Source: Planctomycetaceae bacterium (GTDB lineage: Bacteria; Planctomycetota; Planctomycetia; Pirellulales; Pirellulaceae). From it: 8,128 nucleotides of DNA. Position numbers and translations under genes: made by a program. Where the stretch lies: assembly GCA_002685655.1 (NCBI GenBank), contig NYXM01000103.1, forward strand, positions 1 to 8,128, written 5' to 3'. Positions within the stretch are counted from its first letter, which is position 1. Each line of letters starts with the position of its first letter. Positions 5,971-8,128 of the stretch are shown one piece after another. The notes below the pieces were generated by a model. The model worked only from the letters and a program-made list of their open reading frames with translations, did no database searches and had not been told where the DNA came from.

Positions 5971-5991
5971 CGTCCTCCCAAAGTTGGCTTC

Positions 5992-6019
5992 AATTTACGT
6001 GTTCCGGGGATTTCGTCAA
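5992..6019 (-). promoter_or_regulatory. Candidate sigma-70-type promoter of the deacetylase gene
   Basis: Read on the minus strand: TTGACG (6019-6014), a 16-base spacer, and TAAATT (5997-5992), matching the consensus hexamers at five and four of six bases. Transcription would start near 5985, giving a leader of about 15 bases that contains the GGGAGG ribosome site. This supports a start at 5970 or 5964. Confidence 0.45.
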
Positions 6020-6038
6020 ATCCTTTACCGGTAAGAAG

Positions 6039-6068
6039 TTGACATTGGGATAGGGCCACGAGTAGGCT
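6039..6068 (+). promoter_or_regulatory. Weak candidate promoter for the exported Gly/Pro-rich protein
   Basis: A consensus TTGACA (6039-6044) is followed after 18 bases by TAGGCT (6063-6068), a poor -10. Downstream in the leader, AGGCCTTT occurs twice (6075 and 6104); because AGGCCT is self-complementary the copies could also pair. The rest of 5971-6246 shows no gene. An open frame from 6172 in this leader precedes the preferred start of the next gene without its own ribosome site. Confidence 0.3.
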
Positions 6069-6234
6069 GGAAAGAGGCCTTTTTGTCTCGCGCTGGCGGC
6101 TGAAGGCCTTTATTCTGCACTGAAGTGACGTCGAACAACCCAGTTCAGACTCCGTTCGGGTCGTTGACTGGATGAGAAACTCGCGAGGTATGGTTGGCGG
6201 TCGCTCGACAATTTCGCGACAGGGGATGGCGAAC

Positions 6235-6240
6235 AAGGAG
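6235..6240 (+). promoter_or_regulatory. Ribosome-binding site deciding the start at 6247
   Basis: AAGGAG stands 6 bases before ATG 6247, ideal spacing. The frame is open back to an ATG at 6172, but using 6247 puts the signal peptide exactly at the N-terminus. Confidence 0.7.
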
Positions 6241-6246
6241 CCACAA

Positions 6247-8127
6247 ATGTTCAGAGATCGGATCGGTTCATTGTCAGGTTGGTTGTTGGTGAGCGGTTTG
6301 TTGGCGTTTTGCGGCACGCTGTTTTGCAGTCCCCCGCGCGTCTCCGCCCAGCGATACGGCGCGATGCCGGTTTACGCGAAGATGGACGAAAGAAACGCAA
6401 CGACTTATGACGCAGGCTTCTTCAACATGATTTTGAATGACAAGAGAAAGACCCTGATTGGCTCGCTGTCGCTTGGCGATCCGAAGAACGAGCAGACGAT
6501 TCGTGGCTGGTACCTGGCCTACTACATACCCACCATGACACAGCTCGATGCGCTCGACAAATTGCCGGAGAAGCGGATCGAGCTGCTCAAAGATCTGCGC
6601 AGTACGCGTACCCCTGACGTGCACAAGGCCGTGCTGGATATCATCTATAGTGAAGTCCAAAAAATCACCGGTCCCAGCTTCAAAGCCAGTGACGGGACCG
6701 ACGTGTTTTTGCACCCAGCAGTTCGGTATAACGCGATGCTCTTGTTGGGCGACTTGAACAACATTGAAGCCAAAGGGGTGAATCAGCGTTATCCCGATCC
6801 GTACATGCCCGCTTTCGCTCTCCTGGTTAGAACAGCACTAATTGACAAAAATCAGCCGGACTATCTCAGAATGGCAGCCCTCGTCGGAATCAAGCGTCAT
6901 GCAATACTGGATTTGTACCGAAAGTCCAACAAGATTCCCGTTACCACACGAACAAAGCTGATTGAAGCGCTGATGACGACGGTGAATCAGAAGACACCAC
7001 CGGAGACAATCAAGCGTAGCGCGGCGGGACATGTCTGGATGCGACGCCGGTCGATCGAAATCGTGGGGATTCTGGGTGGCTTGGAGTTAACCGACATCGG
7101 CGACGCGACGAACGTGGCCCTGCAGTTGATTGTGGCGGATCGTAACGAGGCGCCGTCACTGCGTTGTACAGCCGCCGCAACATTGCGACTGACTTCGGAC
7201 AAGGCGAAGATTGATAGCCTGCAGGCGACCGAAAAACTTGGGGCCTTGGCCACGCAGATTTGTCGGCGCGAACTCGCTTGGATCGATGCTGAATTAGCCA
7301 AGAAACCTAAGGCTGTCGGCGCGAACGGCTTTGATTCAGGCATGGGCGGCTACGGCGGCGAAGGCGGTTTCGGTGGCGAAGGTGGTTTCGGCGGTGAAGG
7401 TGGTTTCGGCGGCGAAGGGTCTGACGGCGGGCTTGGCGGTGGATCTGCTGCGGCGCCAGGTTCCTCCGGGATGATGGGACCAGGCATGGGACCAGGCATG
7501 GCACCAGGCATGGGACCAGGCATGAGTGGCATGGGTGGCATGGGTGACATGGAAGGTTATGGCGGAGAGATGTCACTGGCAACTGACAACCCTCGGCTCG
7601 ACTTGGCACGACGGCGACTGAAATACCAATTGATCTGTGTCTATGATGGTCTTAACGGTGTTCGCAAGATCGACGCACCTTCTGACCAAACTGGCCGGCG
7701 TAAGAAAATCCTCGATCGATTTGCGGCGATCATGCAGGCCACGGATCTGGTTGAGCTGGAAGAAGATCAACCGAAATCGTTGGATACACTTGCCAAGCAA
7801 GTCAGGAGCGCGATGAGCGAACTGGAGGCGATCACGGGCGGTCCGCCGGTCGAGGCGGAAGCCGAAGTCGACGAACCGGCCATCAGCGCTGAACCAGGAA
7901 TTGACTCCGGGCCGGCTGCACCCACAGCTCCCGCACCGGGGCCTGCCCCGGCTACCGTACCAGGGAATGTTCCTGCATCAGTTCCCGCGGCCACACCCGC
8001 GCCTGGTGCGACGCCCGCTCCGGCTCCCGCGGCCACCACACCCGCGCCTGGTTCGACACCCGCGCCTGGTTCGACACCCGCGCCTGCCGGTGGCACTGGT
8101 CCAGCGGCTGCAGTGCCTGGAACTTAG
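6247..8127 (+). CDS. Exported protein of unknown function: helical domain plus Gly/Met- and Pro/Ala-rich tracts
   Basis: From ATG 6247 the product has 626 residues. Residues 1-35 are a signal peptide: basic start (FRDR), hydrophobic core (WLLVSGLLAFCGTLF), probable cleavage after VSA or SAQ. Residues about 45-350 are mainly helical, with HEAT-like spacing (HPAVRYNAMLLLGDL at 156-170, YLRMAALVGIKRHAI, SLRCTAAATLRL), suggesting a repeat scaffold; this is a pattern judgement only. Residues 364-392 are GGEGGF repeats, 409-436 are Met-Gly-Pro repeats, about 442-530 return to helices (LDLARRRLKYQLICVYDGLNG), and the tail from about 533 is acidic then Pro/Ala/Thr-rich with TPAPGS repeats. I know of no function; proteins of this style recur in planctomycetes and may act at the envelope. 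An upstream ATG (6172) would add 25 residues before the signal peptide. The TAG stop is one base before the window edge, so downstream context is missing. Confidence 0.85.
   Translation: MFRDRIGSLSGWLLVSGLLAFCGTLFCSPPRVSAQRYGAMPVYAKMDERNATTYDAGFFNMILNDKRKTLIGSLSLGDPKNEQTIRGWYLAYYIPTMTQLDALDKLPEKRIELLKDLRSTRTPDVHKAVLDIIYSEVQKITGPSFKASDGTDVFLHPAVRYNAMLLLGDLNNIEAKGVNQRYPDPYMPAFALLVRTALIDKNQPDYLRMAALVGIKRHAILDLYRKSNKIPVTTRTKLIEALMTTVNQKTPPETIKRSAAGHVWMRRRSIEIVGILGGLELTDIGDATNVALQLIVADRNEAPSLRCTAAATLRLTSDKAKIDSLQATEKLGALATQICRRELAWIDAELAKKPKAVGANGFDSGMGGYGGEGGFGGEGGFGGEGGFGGEGSDGGLGGGSAAAPGSSGMMGPGMGPGMAPGMGPGMSGMGGMGDMEGYGGEMSLATDNPRLDLARRRLKYQLICVYDGLNGVRKIDAPSDQTGRRKKILDRFAAIMQATDLVELEEDQPKSLDTLAKQVRSAMSELEAITGGPPVEAEAEVDEPAISAEPGIDSGPAAPTAPAPGPAPATVPGNVPASVPAATPAPGATPAPAPAATTPAPGSTPAPGSTPAPAGGTGPAAAVPGT
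7354..7419 (+). repeat. 18-base coding tandem repeat (GGEGGF)
   Basis: Three full units (7354-7371, 7372-7389, 7390-7407) and a partial fourth (7408-7419) encode Gly-Gly-Glu-Gly-Gly-Phe. They differ almost only at third codon positions, so the peptide is kept while the DNA drifts. Confidence 0.9.
7477..7524 (+). repeat. 12-base coding tandem repeat (G-P-G-M)
   Basis: Four consecutive units of GGACCAGGCATG; the third has GCA for GGA. They are nearly identical, which suggests recent expansion, and are followed by looser SGMGGMGDM codons. Confidence 0.9.
7993..8091 (+). repeat. 18-base coding repeat (TPAPGS) in the Pro/Ala tail
   Basis: ACACCCGCGCCTGGT plus a Ser or Ala codon occurs at 7993, 8038 and 8056, with a truncated copy at 8074. 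The two central copies are identical and adjacent. A variant stretch (8011-8037, APAPAATT) separates the first from the rest. Confidence 0.85.
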
Positions 8128-8128
8128 C

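Noticed and set aside
7354..7524. CRISPR-like or regulatory repeat array
   Set aside because: Units are 12 or 18 bases, tandem without spacers, in frame, and vary at third codon positions, so they are coding repeats.
7767..8096. 109-residue minus-strand Gly/Ala-rich open frame, and similar Pro-rich frames at 7307-7609
   Set aside because: These are mirror images of the Pro/Ala and Gly/Met repeat tracts of the plus-strand gene.

Overview
The window looks like chromosomal DNA of a planctomycete, probably a relative of the Pirellulales. The evidence is a decayed secreted cytochrome-c/DUF1549/DUF1553 (PSC1-PSD1) protein of the type that is amplified in this phylum, an FHA-linked class III nucleotide cyclase, and an exported low-complexity protein with Gly/Met-rich and Pro/Ala-rich tracts. 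This assignment is inference from family content; no rRNA or marker gene is present.

Layout. Positions 1-239 hold the 5' end of an IS1182-like transposase reading out of the window on the minus strand. Positions 240-1292 (minus) are a PSC1-PSD1 gene reduced to its two ends, with an in-frame nonsense codon and a large internal deletion. A short divergent intergenic region leads to a complete FHA/cyclase signalling protein (1479-3263, plus). Positions 3264-4799 hold a retron: a non-coding RNA (about 3301-3468) followed after 8 bases by a retron-type reverse transcriptase (best start 3477). Next comes a possible 67-residue gene (minus, 5033-4830), overlapping by 11 bases the end of a complete histone-deacetylase-family amidohydrolase (minus, 5970-5023, TTG start). 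A divergent promoter region of about 280 bases separates that from an exported 626-residue protein of unknown function (6247-8127, plus).

The main result is the retron. Positions 3301-3318 and 3451-3468 form an inverted repeat that pairs at 17 of 18 positions (13 consecutive, one mismatch, four more), which fits the a1/a2 stem of an msr-msd RNA. An AGC with a candidate branching guanosine (G3319) follows a1 directly. Two short hairpins follow, one with a UUU-containing loop, and then a strong hairpin at 3399-3437 in the msd position. A TATGAT -10 element at 3287-3292 would start transcription almost exactly at a1. The longest open frame of the reverse transcriptase begins at 3411, inside the msd hairpin, so an automatic start call would hide the RNA; the ATG at 3477, just past a2, is the better start. 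No neighbouring gene looks like a classical retron effector. The reverse transcriptase carries about 110 residues ahead of its catalytic fold, and its X and VTG motifs are altered (FAAPH and LAG).

The remaining genes do not form an evident pathway with the retron. The cyclase lies on the same strand, with its stop 37 bases before a1, so read-through is possible; the deacetylase faces the retron from the other strand.
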